A stretch of 6,569 nucleotides of DNA, from contig CANCGR010000153.1 of assembly GCA_947377625.1 (NCBI GenBank), positions 1 to 6,569 on the forward strand, in the 5' to 3' direction. This document shows positions 1 through 5,608 of this stretch, in pieces. This DNA comes from Gammaproteobacteria bacterium (GTDB lineage Bacteria; Pseudomonadota; Gammaproteobacteria; Pseudomonadales; Pseudohongiellaceae). The notes under the pieces were generated by a model. That model was not told where the DNA came from and searched no databases. It saw only the letters and a list, made by a program, of their open reading frames with translations. Position 1 is the stretch's first letter, and the number at the start of each line of letters is the position of its first letter. Position numbers and translations under genes: made by a program.

Positions 1-834
1 GCTTATACCGTCTATGCCGAGAGCCATGATCGCTCCGGCTATGCGCGCGCCACTCTCGCGCCGCGTGCGGGCATGCAAGCAGAGATTCCTCCACTGCGTG
101 CGCGCCCGCTGATGACGATGAAGGACATGGGCATGAATCATGGTGCTGCTGCAGTGGCTGTTGCCGAAGATCATAGCGGCATGGATATGGCAGGCATGGA
201 TCACAGCACGATGGACATGACTGGCATGGATCATTCGGCGCCGGGCCATGAAGCAGCGCCGGCTACACAAGATCACAGTGCGCATCAAAGCACTGCAGTA
301 CAGCAGCATCCGCACCCCACGGGGGTGGGAGTAGATATGCTCGCCAGCAATCCGGTCAGTCGTTTGCACGAACGCCCGTTGGGTCTTGAAAATGAAACGC
401 ATCGCGTGCTGGTTTACACCGATCTGCGCAGCCTGCTGCCCAACGCTGATCAGCGCCCCCCCGGGCGCGAACTGGAGTTGCATCTCACCGGCAACATGGA
501 GCGTTACATGTGGTCGTTCGACGGCAAGAAATTTTCGGAAGTGACTACGCCGATTGCGTTGACGCTCAATGAACGTGTGCGCTTGAGTTTCGTCAACGAC
601 ACGATGATGCCGCATCCGGTGCATCTGCACGGCATGTTCTTCGACGTAGTAACAACGCCAGAGCACAACAAGCCGCGCAAACATACTCTTCTGATCAAAC
701 CCGGTGAAAAAGCGTCGGTTGATCTTACTGCCGATGCAATTGGTCAGTGGGCGTTCCACTGTCATCTGCTTTATCACATGCACGCCGGCATGATGCGCGT
801 CTTTGCTGTGAACCAGCCGGGAGCATTGTCATGA
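1..834 (+). CDS. copA: CopA/PcoA-type multicopper oxidase, C-terminal part (5' end outside window)
   Basis: The frame is open from base 1 and ends at TGA 832-834, so 277 residues of the C-terminal part are present. The CopA family is usually about 600 residues, so the Tat signal and the first two copper motifs should lie to the left. The fragment opens with the AESHDRSGYARATLAPRAG stretch typical of CopA. A Met/His-rich segment follows (fragment residues about 37-100), then the C-terminal cupredoxin domain with HPVHLHG (205-211) and HCHLLYHMHAGM (253-264). The latter carries the type 1 Cys254, His259 and Met264 and type 3 His253 and His255, so the trinuclear and type 1 ligands visible here are intact. 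From the family, this is a periplasmic copper-resistance oxidase that oxidises Cu(I) and/or sequesters copper. It overlaps copB by 4 bases, indicating one operon. The name copA is also used for a copper P-type ATPase; this is not that protein. Confidence 0.95.
   Translation, partial: AYTVYAESHDRSGYARATLAPRAGMQAEIPPLRARPLMTMKDMGMNHGAAAVAVAEDHSGMDMAGMDHSTMDMTGMDHSAPGHEAAPATQDHSAHQSTAVQQHPHPTGVGVDMLASNPVSRLHERPLGLENETHRVLVYTDLRSLLPNADQRPPGRELELHLTGNMERYMWSFDGKKFSEVTTPIALTLNERVRLSFVNDTMMPHPVHLHGMFFDVVTTPEHNKPRKHTLLIKPGEKASVDLTADAIGQWAFHCHLLYHMHAGMMRVFAVNQPGALS
172..237 (+). repeat. 30-bp tandem repeat encoding Met/His copper-binding decapeptide
   Basis: Two in-frame copies of a 30-base unit (172-201 and 202-231) encode HSGMDMAGMD and HSTMDMTGMD, followed by the first two codons (His-Ser) of a third copy. 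It lies inside copA, in the Met-rich linker before the last cupredoxin domain. Further MDH/DHS-type residues flank it on both sides. Such Met/His motifs are known in CopA proteins and are thought to bind Cu(I)/Cu(II). The two copies differ at several bases, so the duplication is not very recent. Confidence 0.85.
819..823 (+). promoter_or_regulatory. Ribosome binding site that sets the copB start
   Basis: GGGAG lies 7 bases before the ATG at 831, inside the last codons of copA. The same frame stays open upstream to an ATG at 747, but that stretch overlaps the conserved end of copA and would put 28 non-signal residues ahead of the signal peptide. The ATGA overlap at 831-834 suggests translational coupling of copB to copA. 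Confidence 0.7.
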
Positions 835-1577
835 GGTGGGCCTTATGGCTGTTGTTGTTGCCACTGACTGCTGTTGCTGCCGAGCATGATCACTCGGTAA
901 TGCCAATGCCAACGCCGGTAGAGGATGCTGCAGTGACAGCAGCGATGCACACCACCATGCTTGAGCATGGCGGCATGCTTAATTACTTGCTGCAAGCTGA
1001 TCGTTTTGAGAGGCAGTATCAAAGCGGCGACGAAAAATTTTTGTGGGATGCGCAGGCGTGGTTCGGCGGCGACTACGACAAACTGTGGGTGAAAACAGAA
1101 GGTGAGTGGTCAGAGCAGTTGCATGAAGTTGAGCACAGCAAATTGCAGTTGCTCTACAGTCATGCTGTAGCGCCGTTCTGGGATTTGCAGGCAGGTGTGC
1201 GTCACGATGACGGCATTGCCAAATCACGCGATTATGCTGTCATCGGTTTGCAAGGACTGGCGCCGTACTGGTTTGCAATCGATAGCGCTGTGTTTGTCAG
1301 TGAGCGAGGTAAGCTGCTGCTGCATCTGGAAGCGGAATACGAGTTGCGCCTTACGCAGAAATTGTTGCTGCAACCGCGTGTGCAACTGAATCATGCCTTT
1401 GCCAACGACAAACCGGCCGGTATTGAAAAAGGCCTGTTTGATAGCAACATTGCATTAAGGTTGCGTTATGAATTTGCGCGTGAATTTGCGCCTTATATCG
1501 GGGTTGAACGCGACATTGGTGGCAATCGGCCATCAGATGATGCGCGCATTGTGGTTGGCATGCGCTTCTGGTATTGA
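831..1577 (+). CDS. copB: Copper resistance protein CopB, outer-membrane beta-barrel
   Basis: The product has 248 residues from ATG 831. It begins with a signal peptide (MRWALWLLLLPLTAVAA, cleavage probably before EHDHS), so it is exported. A short Met/His-containing stretch (residues about 18-50, with HDHSVMPMP and MLEHGGM) is the usual place for copper binding in CopB, though it is shorter than the long Met-rich repeats of some homologues. The rest has the CopB barrel pattern: LLQADRFERQY, FLWDAQAWFGGDYDKLWVK (about 70-88), LLYSHAVAPFWDLQAGVRHD, and GLAPYWFAIDSAVFVSERG. It ends in alternating strands with a terminal aromatic (GMRFWY), a typical outer-membrane assembly signal. It pairs with CopA in the copper-tolerance operon. 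Residues 80-160 match the family well, so the identification is firm; the exact role of CopB in copper handling is less well known. Confidence 0.93.
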   Translation: MRWALWLLLLPLTAVAAEHDHSVMPMPTPVEDAAVTAAMHTTMLEHGGMLNYLLQADRFERQYQSGDEKFLWDAQAWFGGDYDKLWVKTEGEWSEQLHEVEHSKLQLLYSHAVAPFWDLQAGVRHDDGIAKSRDYAVIGLQGLAPYWFAIDSAVFVSERGKLLLHLEAEYELRLTQKLLLQPRVQLNHAFANDKPAGIEKGLFDSNIALRLRYEFAREFAPYIGVERDIGGNRPSDDARIVVGMRFWY

Positions 1578-1650
1578 TGCTGCTGCGCAGTATTGACGTA
1601 TTGCAGAACGATGGCCAAAGACAGCGCCATATCAGGGCAGGAGCCCCGCA

Positions 1651-2397
1651 ATGCCGGGAAATATTTTGAATAATTTGTCTGGCGCAGCAGTTACACCAGA
1701 GAGCACCTCCAGCCTGTCTCCGCAGACAGAAGCCTTGCTGCATGTCATTCTGCAACATGGAAAGGAAGGCCCGATGGCGAGTGCCAGAATGGGCGCGAAG
1801 GAAGTCAGTCAACGCTTGCTTGCCCGCATGGAAAACCAGCAAGGTATCCATTTTGAATCGCTGCTGTGCAGTCTCGGGGCATTGTCAGGTTATGCCTGCC
1901 AAGCCTATCTGCGTGCGCAAGCGGTGGCCCGTGGCATGCGGGAAAACTCGGCATTTCTGGTAGTAGACACCAGTGACGGCAAACAGTTTTTCTTTGGCGA
2001 CCCTTTGAACAAGACGCTGGTGAACTCGCAATATTCGTTATGGAGTCTGGCCGCTACTGCTGCACGCCAGGTGGGAGCGGAAGAATTTCCGGATATGAAT
2101 GAGCTGTTTGAACATACGGCGTCAGTGCTGGGCAGCAAGCAGTTCGGTATCCCGCGCATTGCTGAACAGCATCGAGCCAAAGACCTGCCGCTTAATTACC
2201 TCAAAGACCTGTGGCCTGAGCTGTTGCCAGTGGTGAAAAGCTTTTGCCCGGCGCCTGCTAACTGGCCGATTGTGTTTGGCATGGCCACCCAGGAGGCCAT
2301 CATTCGCAGCAAGGATCTTGTCGAGCCCGCGCTTGCGCTCAAGATTGTGCTGGAAAGTGCGATCCCTATGTCGAAAGTCGATCTGGCCAATTCCTGA
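1651..2397 (+). CDS. Uncharacterised conserved-looking protein, 248 residues, soluble
   Basis: I do not recognise a named family. The start at ATG 1651 is supported by AGGAG at 1639-1643, 7 bases upstream. There is no signal peptide or membrane segment, so it is probably cytoplasmic. The first 30 residues are polar and low in complexity (Ser/Thr/Pro/Asn), followed by a helical section (about 25-63). Segments that look structured are GIHFESLLCSLGALSGYACQ (65-84, with Cys73 and Cys83), FLVVDTSDGKQFFFGDPLN (102-120, beta-rich), FEHTASVLGSKQFGIPR (153-169), and a C-terminal helix ALALKIVLESAIPMSKVD (227-244). A third cysteine is Cys199. It lies 73 bases after copB on the same strand with no obvious terminator between, so it may be cotranscribed with copAB, but nothing in the sequence ties it to copper. 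Reading-frame length, a good RBS and ordinary composition support a real gene; the function is unknown. Confidence 0.8.
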   Translation: MPGNILNNLSGAAVTPESTSSLSPQTEALLHVILQHGKEGPMASARMGAKEVSQRLLARMENQQGIHFESLLCSLGALSGYACQAYLRAQAVARGMRENSAFLVVDTSDGKQFFFGDPLNKTLVNSQYSLWSLAATAARQVGAEEFPDMNELFEHTASVLGSKQFGIPRIAEQHRAKDLPLNYLKDLWPELLPVVKSFCPAPANWPIVFGMATQEAIIRSKDLVEPALALKIVLESAIPMSKVDLANS

Positions 2398-2429
2398 GCC
2401 TTTCCTTCGGTCGAATGTTGAACCGGGGC

Positions 2430-2444
2430 TGGCCAATTTGGCCA
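2430..2444. repeat. Palindrome TGGCCAA-T-TTGGCCA in the 2398-2596 gap
   Basis: Two perfect 7-base arms (2430-2436 and 2438-2444) flank one central base. Ten bases, CTGGCCAATT, occur at 2429-2438 and again at 2383-2392, where they cover the end of the upstream gene. As RNA it could form only a 5-bp stem, and no T-run follows, so it is not a convincing terminator. It could be a protein-binding site for the genes downstream. The rest of the gap holds a possible sigma-54 promoter and no gene that I can support. Confidence 0.4.
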
Positions 2445-2529
2445 ACACTTGGGTTATTGACTCGGCGCGCTTAACCATATGTCTGCGGCGTTTGACCGCA
2501 ACTCATTGAAACTCCTTAACAAACCCAAG

Positions 2530-2546
2530 CTGGCACAGTACTGGCT
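2530..2546 (+). promoter_or_regulatory. Possible sigma-54 (-24/-12) promoter
   Basis: CTGGCACAGTACTGGCT resembles the consensus YTGGCACG-N4-TTGCW. The -24 GG (2532-2533) and -12 GC (2544-2545) are present with the required 10 bases between them, and TGGCAC is exact; the -12 element is TGGCT rather than TTGCW. Transcription would start near 2557, about 40 bases before the ATG at 2597. No enhancer-binding protein gene is in the window. One such match can arise by chance. Confidence 0.35.
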
Positions 2547-2585
2547 TATAGACCTGCATCCACAAAAAAATAACAGTGGGAAGCC

Positions 2586-2590
2586 GGAGG
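2586..2590 (+). promoter_or_regulatory. Ribosome binding site that sets the start at 2597
   Basis: A full GGAGG lies 6 bases before ATG 2597. A GTG at 2576 in the same frame would lie upstream of this site and has no comparable RBS, so the shorter start is preferred. Confidence 0.75.
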
Positions 2591-2596
2591 TTTGTT

Positions 2597-2872
2597 ATGA
2601 ATGTCGTGATTACGTTGTTGTTTCTGGTAGTGCTGGGCGTGGCAGTGACAGCACTGTTGCCTGTCATCGGATTTTTGCTGGCCATCGCGGTGGCGGGGCT
2701 CTGCGTGTTGCTGTGGTTGTTGCCGATCCTGATTATCGCCGGTTCTGACAAGACCAGCGGTGGCGAAAAAGCCGCGTGGATCTGCGCCATCGTATTCCTG
2801 TCGTGGTTTGCATGGGTGTTCTATTTCTTCCTGGCGCCGCTCAAACCGCGTCGTGGCTATTACTACTACTGA
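2597..2872 (+). CDS. Small inner-membrane protein, 91 residues, three predicted helices
   Basis: The start at ATG 2597 is set by GGAGG 6 bases upstream. The protein is almost entirely hydrophobic: helix 1 about residues 2-24, helix 2 about 26-48, a short polar loop (SDKTSGGEKAA, 50-60), helix 3 about 60-80, then a basic tail KPRRG ending in four tyrosines. The pattern of a polar turn, then a Trp-containing helix and an F/Y-rich end (EKAAWICAIVFLSWFAWVFYFF) loosely resembles the small PLDc_N-type membrane domain. That resemblance is only by eye and I would not name it on that basis. It is followed after 22 bases by another membrane protein gene on the same strand, probably in one operon. No function can be assigned. 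Confidence 0.75.
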   Translation: MNVVITLLFLVVLGVAVTALLPVIGFLLAIAVAGLCVLLWLLPILIIAGSDKTSGGEKAAWICAIVFLSWFAWVFYFFLAPLKPRRGYYYY

Positions 2873-2894
2873 GTTTTTACCGGGAATCGCTGCC

Positions 2895-3344
2895 ATGTCT
2901 GACAATTCTTATCGTGACGAGTATGAACGTCGGCGCCCACGCACGGTTACTGCACTTATCAGGGTCGCGCAATCTGAAACCTCCCCCAACTGGTTTGCCA
3001 AGTTGTTTGCGCTGATGCTGTTGTTGTTGTGCGTCTTGCTCGGAATGGTGGGGTTGATCCTTCCCATCATTCCGGGCCTTTTATTTCTGGCGCTGGCGGC
3101 GATGCTGGCTGCTAACCTGTTTCCGCCTTTCGGTAATTTTGTGCGCCGCACGCCATGGATGGCGAAATTGCTCGGTTCTTATCTCGACAGCGCCAAGGGC
3201 TTTGGCACGTTGAGCTGGCGCGGCAAGGTGCGGTTTTTGGTGTGGATCAGCGCCAAGGCGATGGTGGATTCGATTGTCTTGTTGTGGCAAATGCTGGCGC
3301 GGCTGGTGTCTTTCCTCAGCAAGGACAAGCCGCGTTTTGATTGA
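2895..3344 (+). CDS. Membrane protein with LPIIPG motif, possibly DUF454/YbaN-like, 149 residues
   Basis: I chose ATG 2895 (CGGGAA at 2881-2886 as a weak RBS). The frame is open further upstream, but that part overlaps the preceding gene and has no membrane-protein character. The N-terminus (1-32) is polar and Arg-rich (YRDEYERRRPRTV). A hydrophobic hairpin follows: residues 36-56, then GLILPIIPGLLFLALAAMLAA (53-73). Next is FPPFGNFVRRTPWMAKLLGSYL (76-97) and a basic, amphipathic C-terminal part with a further hydrophobic segment (112-140). The G-x-x-LP-x-xP turn between two helices followed by an aromatic/Pro-rich W-x-x-x-L section is like the DUF454 (YbaN) inner-membrane family, but the usual TTPF after the second proline is replaced by GLLF. 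Cotranscription with the 91-residue membrane protein gene is likely. The stop codon is 2 bases from that of the convergent LysR gene. Confidence 0.75.
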   Translation: MSDNSYRDEYERRRPRTVTALIRVAQSETSPNWFAKLFALMLLLLCVLLGMVGLILPIIPGLLFLALAAMLAANLFPPFGNFVRRTPWMAKLLGSYLDSAKGFGTLSWRGKVRFLVWISAKAMVDSIVLLWQMLARLVSFLSKDKPRFD

Positions 3345-3346
3345 GT

Positions 3347-4249
3347 TCAATAACGGAAAGTCTTTTTGCAGTAGTCATGGATGTGGTCAACAAACAGGCG
3401 TAGTCGCGTTGAGATGAAGCGGTTGGGCGGGAACACGGCATAGAGGTTGCGCTCCGGCACGGTGCTGTGATCTTTCAGAATTCTCACCAGCCGCCCTTGC
3501 GCGAGCGCCGACTGCACAAAAAATGCCGGTGTAATGATGATACCGATGCCACGGCAGGCCGCCTCAATCATCATCTCGGCAAAATCACATTTGAAACTGC
3601 TTTTCAGCGCTACTACGTCTTGCTTGCCATCGGGCGCGCGGTAGCGCCATTCATGCGCGCCCTTGTTGCGGGTGTAAGCCAGTACATTGTGTTGCGCGAG
3701 ATCAGCAGCAGTGCGCGGCTTGCTGTGCTGTTTCAGATAATCGGGGCTGCAGCACAGGTAAAAGGGCGCACGTGCCAGCTTGCGCGCCACCATCGATGAA
3801 TCCGGCAGCGCCGCGATACGCAGCACCAGATCGAAGCCTTCTTCGGCGATGTCGATCAGCCGGTCTTCAAATTGCACATCAAGCGTCACTTCCGGATATT
3901 GCAGCGCGAATTCAGCGATGGGCCCTTTCAGATATTGGGTGCCGAGTGTGGTCGGCATGCTGACACGCAGCAAGCCGCGCGGTGTGGTTTTCAGTTCGTT
4001 GAGTTGTTCGCGCGCTTCCTGCAGGTCTTCCAGCGCGCGGCTGGCGCGTTCAAAAAATACCGAGCCTTCTTCGGTGAGCGACACCTTGCGGGTGGTGCGG
4101 TTGAGCAACTTGGTTTTAAGTTCTGATTCGAGGTTGAGAATTTGCTTCGACACCGCCGAGCTGCTCAGGCCCAACTCACGCGCGGCGCCGGCAAAGCTTT
4201 GCTGCCGCGCCACCGCCAGGAAAATACCGATACGTGAGAGTGAATCCAT
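3347..4249 (-). CDS. LysR-family transcriptional regulator
   Basis: The 300-residue length is typical of the family. The N-terminal winged helix-turn-helix (about 1-61) reads QQSFAGAARELGLSSSAVSKQ then LESELKTKLLNRTTRKVSLTEEG, the standard LysR DNA-binding pattern. A linker helix (62-90) follows, then the substrate-binding domain from GLLRVSMPTTLG (92-103) through FDLVLRIAALPDSSMVARKLA (139-159), LCCSPDYL (165-172) and GIGIIITPAFF (234-244). It closes with PERNLYAVFPPNRFISTRLRLFVDHI, which places it in the large CrgA/DmlR/AaeR-like branch whose effectors vary. It is divergent from doxX (147-base gap) with an inverted repeat 25 bases from its own start codon, so it probably controls doxX and represses itself. 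The RBS is weak. The inducer cannot be read from the sequence. Confidence 0.95.
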   Translation of the reverse strand: MDSLSRIGIFLAVARQQSFAGAARELGLSSSAVSKQILNLESELKTKLLNRTTRKVSLTEEGSVFFERASRALEDLQEAREQLNELKTTPRGLLRVSMPTTLGTQYLKGPIAEFALQYPEVTLDVQFEDRLIDIAEEGFDLVLRIAALPDSSMVARKLARAPFYLCCSPDYLKQHSKPRTAADLAQHNVLAYTRNKGAHEWRYRAPDGKQDVVALKSSFKCDFAEMMIEAACRGIGIIITPAFFVQSALAQGRLVRILKDHSTVPERNLYAVFPPNRFISTRLRLFVDHIHDYCKKTFRY

Positions 4250-4273
4250 AAAACCAGCTTAGCAGATTGATTC

Positions 4274-4301
4274 CATATTGGAATTGGTCAATTTCAATAT
4301 G
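4274..4301. promoter_or_regulatory. Inverted repeat, likely LysR operator between the regulator and doxX
   Basis: Arms CATATTGGAATTG (4274-4286) and CAATTTCAATATG (4289-4301) pair at 12 of 13 positions around a 2-base centre (GT). The site contains ATTG...CAAT half-sites with T-N11-A-like symmetry as expected for LysR proteins. Its centre lies about 38 bases from the regulator start codon and about 109 from the doxX start codon, which fits control of both genes. That this regulator binds here is inferred from position. Confidence 0.7.
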
Positions 4302-4307
4302 TGGTAA

Positions 4308-4336
4308 TTATCAATCAATGGTTGCCAGTCTAAAGT
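4308..4336 (+). promoter_or_regulatory. Possible sigma-70 promoter of doxX
   Basis: TTATCA (4308-4313) and TAAAGT (4331-4336) are separated by 17 bases; each matches its consensus at 4 of 6 positions. Transcription would start near 4343, which puts the inverted repeat at about -55, close to where LysR proteins usually sit at activated promoters. The match to consensus is weak, so this rests partly on the geometry. Confidence 0.35.
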
Positions 4337-4396
4337 GGCGTCAACGGTGAATATCGCCGGATTCCCCAACAGATAACCGAGCTTAGGAGCACCAAT

Positions 4397-4840
4397 ATGA
4401 GTAACTACCCTGCAAACACCGCAGTAAACCAACACAGCGCGCGGGCCTTGCGTCTGACCTTGGGTGCCATCTTGCTGGCACACGGCCTTTTGAAAGTTTT
4501 CGTGTTTACGCTGCCCGGCACGGTGGCGTTTTTCGCCGGCATCGGTCTGCCACCACTGGCTGCCTACCTCACCATTTTCGGTGAGCTGGCGGGAGGAGCT
4601 GCGCTGCTGCTCGGCCTCTATAGTCGCCTGGCTGCATTGCTCAGTTTGCCGATTCTGCTTGGTGCCACTTGGGCACATGCCGGCAACGGCTGGGTGTTCA
4701 ACAATGCCGGCGGTGGCTGGGAATATCCGTTGCTGCTGGCGGTACTCGCCGTGATTGTGGCAGCGCAAGGCGGCGGCAGCTTGGCATTGCGACGCTTGCC
4801 GGGAGTGGACAACCTGATTCCTGCCGCATTGCGAGCGTGA
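4397..4840 (+). CDS. DoxX-family inner-membrane protein
   Basis: The product has 147 residues from ATG 4397, with AGGAG 7 bases upstream (4385-4389). Four membrane helices are seen at about 17-36, 52-75, 78-95 and 109-124. The signature runs from LRLTLGAILLAHGLLKV (18-34) through GLPPLAAYLTIFGELAGGAA (50-69), LLGLYSRLAALLSLPILLGA (71-90) and NGWVFNNAGGGWEYPLLL (97-114), which is the standard small DoxX/YphA-type pattern. The name comes from a subunit of an archaeal terminal quinol oxidase. Bacterial members are a broad group, some linked to thiol or oxidative stress and to quinone or respiratory functions, so the exact job here is open. It is divergent from the LysR gene and the shared inverted repeat makes it the probable target. 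A 150-base structured gap separates it from the cytochrome c gene on the same strand. Confidence 0.92.
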   Translation: MSNYPANTAVNQHSARALRLTLGAILLAHGLLKVFVFTLPGTVAFFAGIGLPPLAAYLTIFGELAGGAALLLGLYSRLAALLSLPILLGATWAHAGNGWVFNNAGGGWEYPLLLAVLAVIVAAQGGGSLALRRLPGVDNLIPAALRA

Positions 4841-4886
4841 ACATGCGCAGCATTGCATTGGCACAGCGGTGATGATTGATTGGTGT

Positions 4887-4940
4887 GCTTGCTTTGGAAG
4901 TGGCTGGGCCAACTGCATGTTGACCAGTATCAAAGCAAGC
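4887..4940 (+). repeat. Long stem-loop in the doxX-cytochrome gap
   Basis: Perfect 10-base arms GCTTGCTTTG (4887-4896) and CAAAGCAAGC (4931-4940) enclose an inner stem: CTGG (4904-4907) with CCAG (4924-4927), and CAAC (4910-4913) with GTTG (4919-4922) around TGCAT. About 18 base pairs form in all, so chance is unlikely. No T-run follows; the next bases are GC-rich (CGCGCCGCGCGGG). It may be a 3' stabilising or processing structure for the doxX mRNA, or part of the cytochrome gene leader. Confidence 0.6.
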
Positions 4941-4952
4941 CGCGCCGCGCGG

Positions 4953-4978
4953 GTATCTAATCAGCGATTGATACTTTT
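4953..4978 (+). terminator. Small stem-loop plus TTTT just before the cytochrome gene; weak terminator or attenuator
   Basis: GTATC-(T)-AATC (4953-4962, one bulged T) pairs with GATTGATAC (4966-4974) around a 3-base loop AGC, followed at once by TTTT (4975-4978). The likely RBS of the next gene (GGAA, 4979-4982) comes directly after. The stem is AT-rich, so as an intrinsic terminator it would be weak. Its place 12 bases before the start codon also allows a role in translation control. Confidence 0.4.
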
Positions 4979-4990
4979 GGAACCATTCCC

Positions 4991-5593
4991 ATGACCAAGT
5001 ACTTGTTGTTGGCAGCTTCGCTTTTCACATTGAACGCCTGCACTACCGCTACTGCCTACAATCCGCTCGATGATTACCGGCAACTCAATCCTGCTACCAA
5101 TTTGCCAACGCCGACGGCGATGAGCAACGGCAACTTCACTGCTGAGCAAGTGGCGCGCGGGCAATACATGGTGGGCTTGCTTGGTTGTGGCAGTTGCCAC
5201 ACCAATGGCGCTTTGATTGGCACCCCTGATTTGCAGCAGTTGCTGGCGGGATCTGATACCGGGATAGCCTGGAGCAATCCGCTGCTGGAGCCGAACCCCG
5301 GCATCGTTTATCCGGCTAATCTGACTCCTGATATCGAAACCGGCATCGGCAGTTGGCGCTCGCAAGACATCGTTAGAATGCTCCAAACTGGCGTGAGCAA
5401 GCATAAAGAGCAATCCCTGACGGTGATGCCTTGGCCCAGTTACCAAAAACTTCACATCGAGGATGTCACCGCCATTGCTGCCTACCTGATGAGTTTGCCG
5501 CCCGTGAAACACCAGGTTCCAACTAATCTGAAACGCGGACAAAAGGCCACTGCTCCCTTCATTCACTTCGGTGTGTACCAAAGCAAACAATAA
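4991..5593 (+). CDS. Monohaem cytochrome c lipoprotein
   Basis: The product has 200 residues from ATG 4991. The N-terminus MTKYLLLAASLFTLNAC is a lipoprotein signal peptide with lipobox LNAC (Cys17), so the protein should be lipid-anchored and face the periplasm. Residue +2 after Cys17 is Thr rather than Asp, which would favour the outer membrane if Lol sorting rules apply. The mature part has one haem site, CGSCH (Cys66, Cys69, His70). The conserved NLTPDIETGIGSWRSQDIVRMLQTGV (110-135) is followed by VMPWPSYQKL, whose Met146 is the probable sixth haem ligand, and AIAAYLMSLPPV (161-172). This is the pattern of cytochrome c domains that accept electrons from periplasmic alcohol or aldehyde dehydrogenases; those subunits often carry three haems, and this one has a single domain. 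No dehydrogenase gene is next to it, so its donor is unknown. Its end faces the convergent pseudouridine synthase gene across 15 bases. Confidence 0.92.
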   Translation: MTKYLLLAASLFTLNACTTATAYNPLDDYRQLNPATNLPTPTAMSNGNFTAEQVARGQYMVGLLGCGSCHTNGALIGTPDLQQLLAGSDTGIAWSNPLLEPNPGIVYPANLTPDIETGIGSWRSQDIVRMLQTGVSKHKEQSLTVMPWPSYQKLHIEDVTAIAAYLMSLPPVKHQVPTNLKRGQKATAPFIHFGVYQSKQ

Positions 5594-5608
5594 GGCAGCT
5601 GTTGCCAC

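Noticed and set aside
747..830. Upstream extension of copB to an ATG at 747.
   Set aside because: It overlaps the conserved copper motifs of CopA and would place 28 unrelated residues before a clear signal peptide; the RBS at 819-823 supports 831.
1578..1650. Possible terminator between copB and the next gene.
   Set aside because: Only the short palindrome CTGCGCAG is present, with no usable stem-loop and no T-run.
3780..4262. Plus-strand open frame of 160 codons opposite the LysR gene.
   Set aside because: It is Ser/Arg-rich low-complexity translation opposite the LysR DNA-binding domain, with no RBS.
4259..4933. Minus-strand open frame of 224 codons opposite doxX.
   Set aside because: It is Gln/Cys/His-rich with no domain pattern and lies opposite a clear DoxX gene; it is an antisense shadow.
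4961..5608. Minus-strand open frame of 215 codons opposite the cytochrome c gene.
   Set aside because: The plus strand carries the lipobox, CGSCH and other cytochrome motifs; the minus frame has no recognisable features or RBS.
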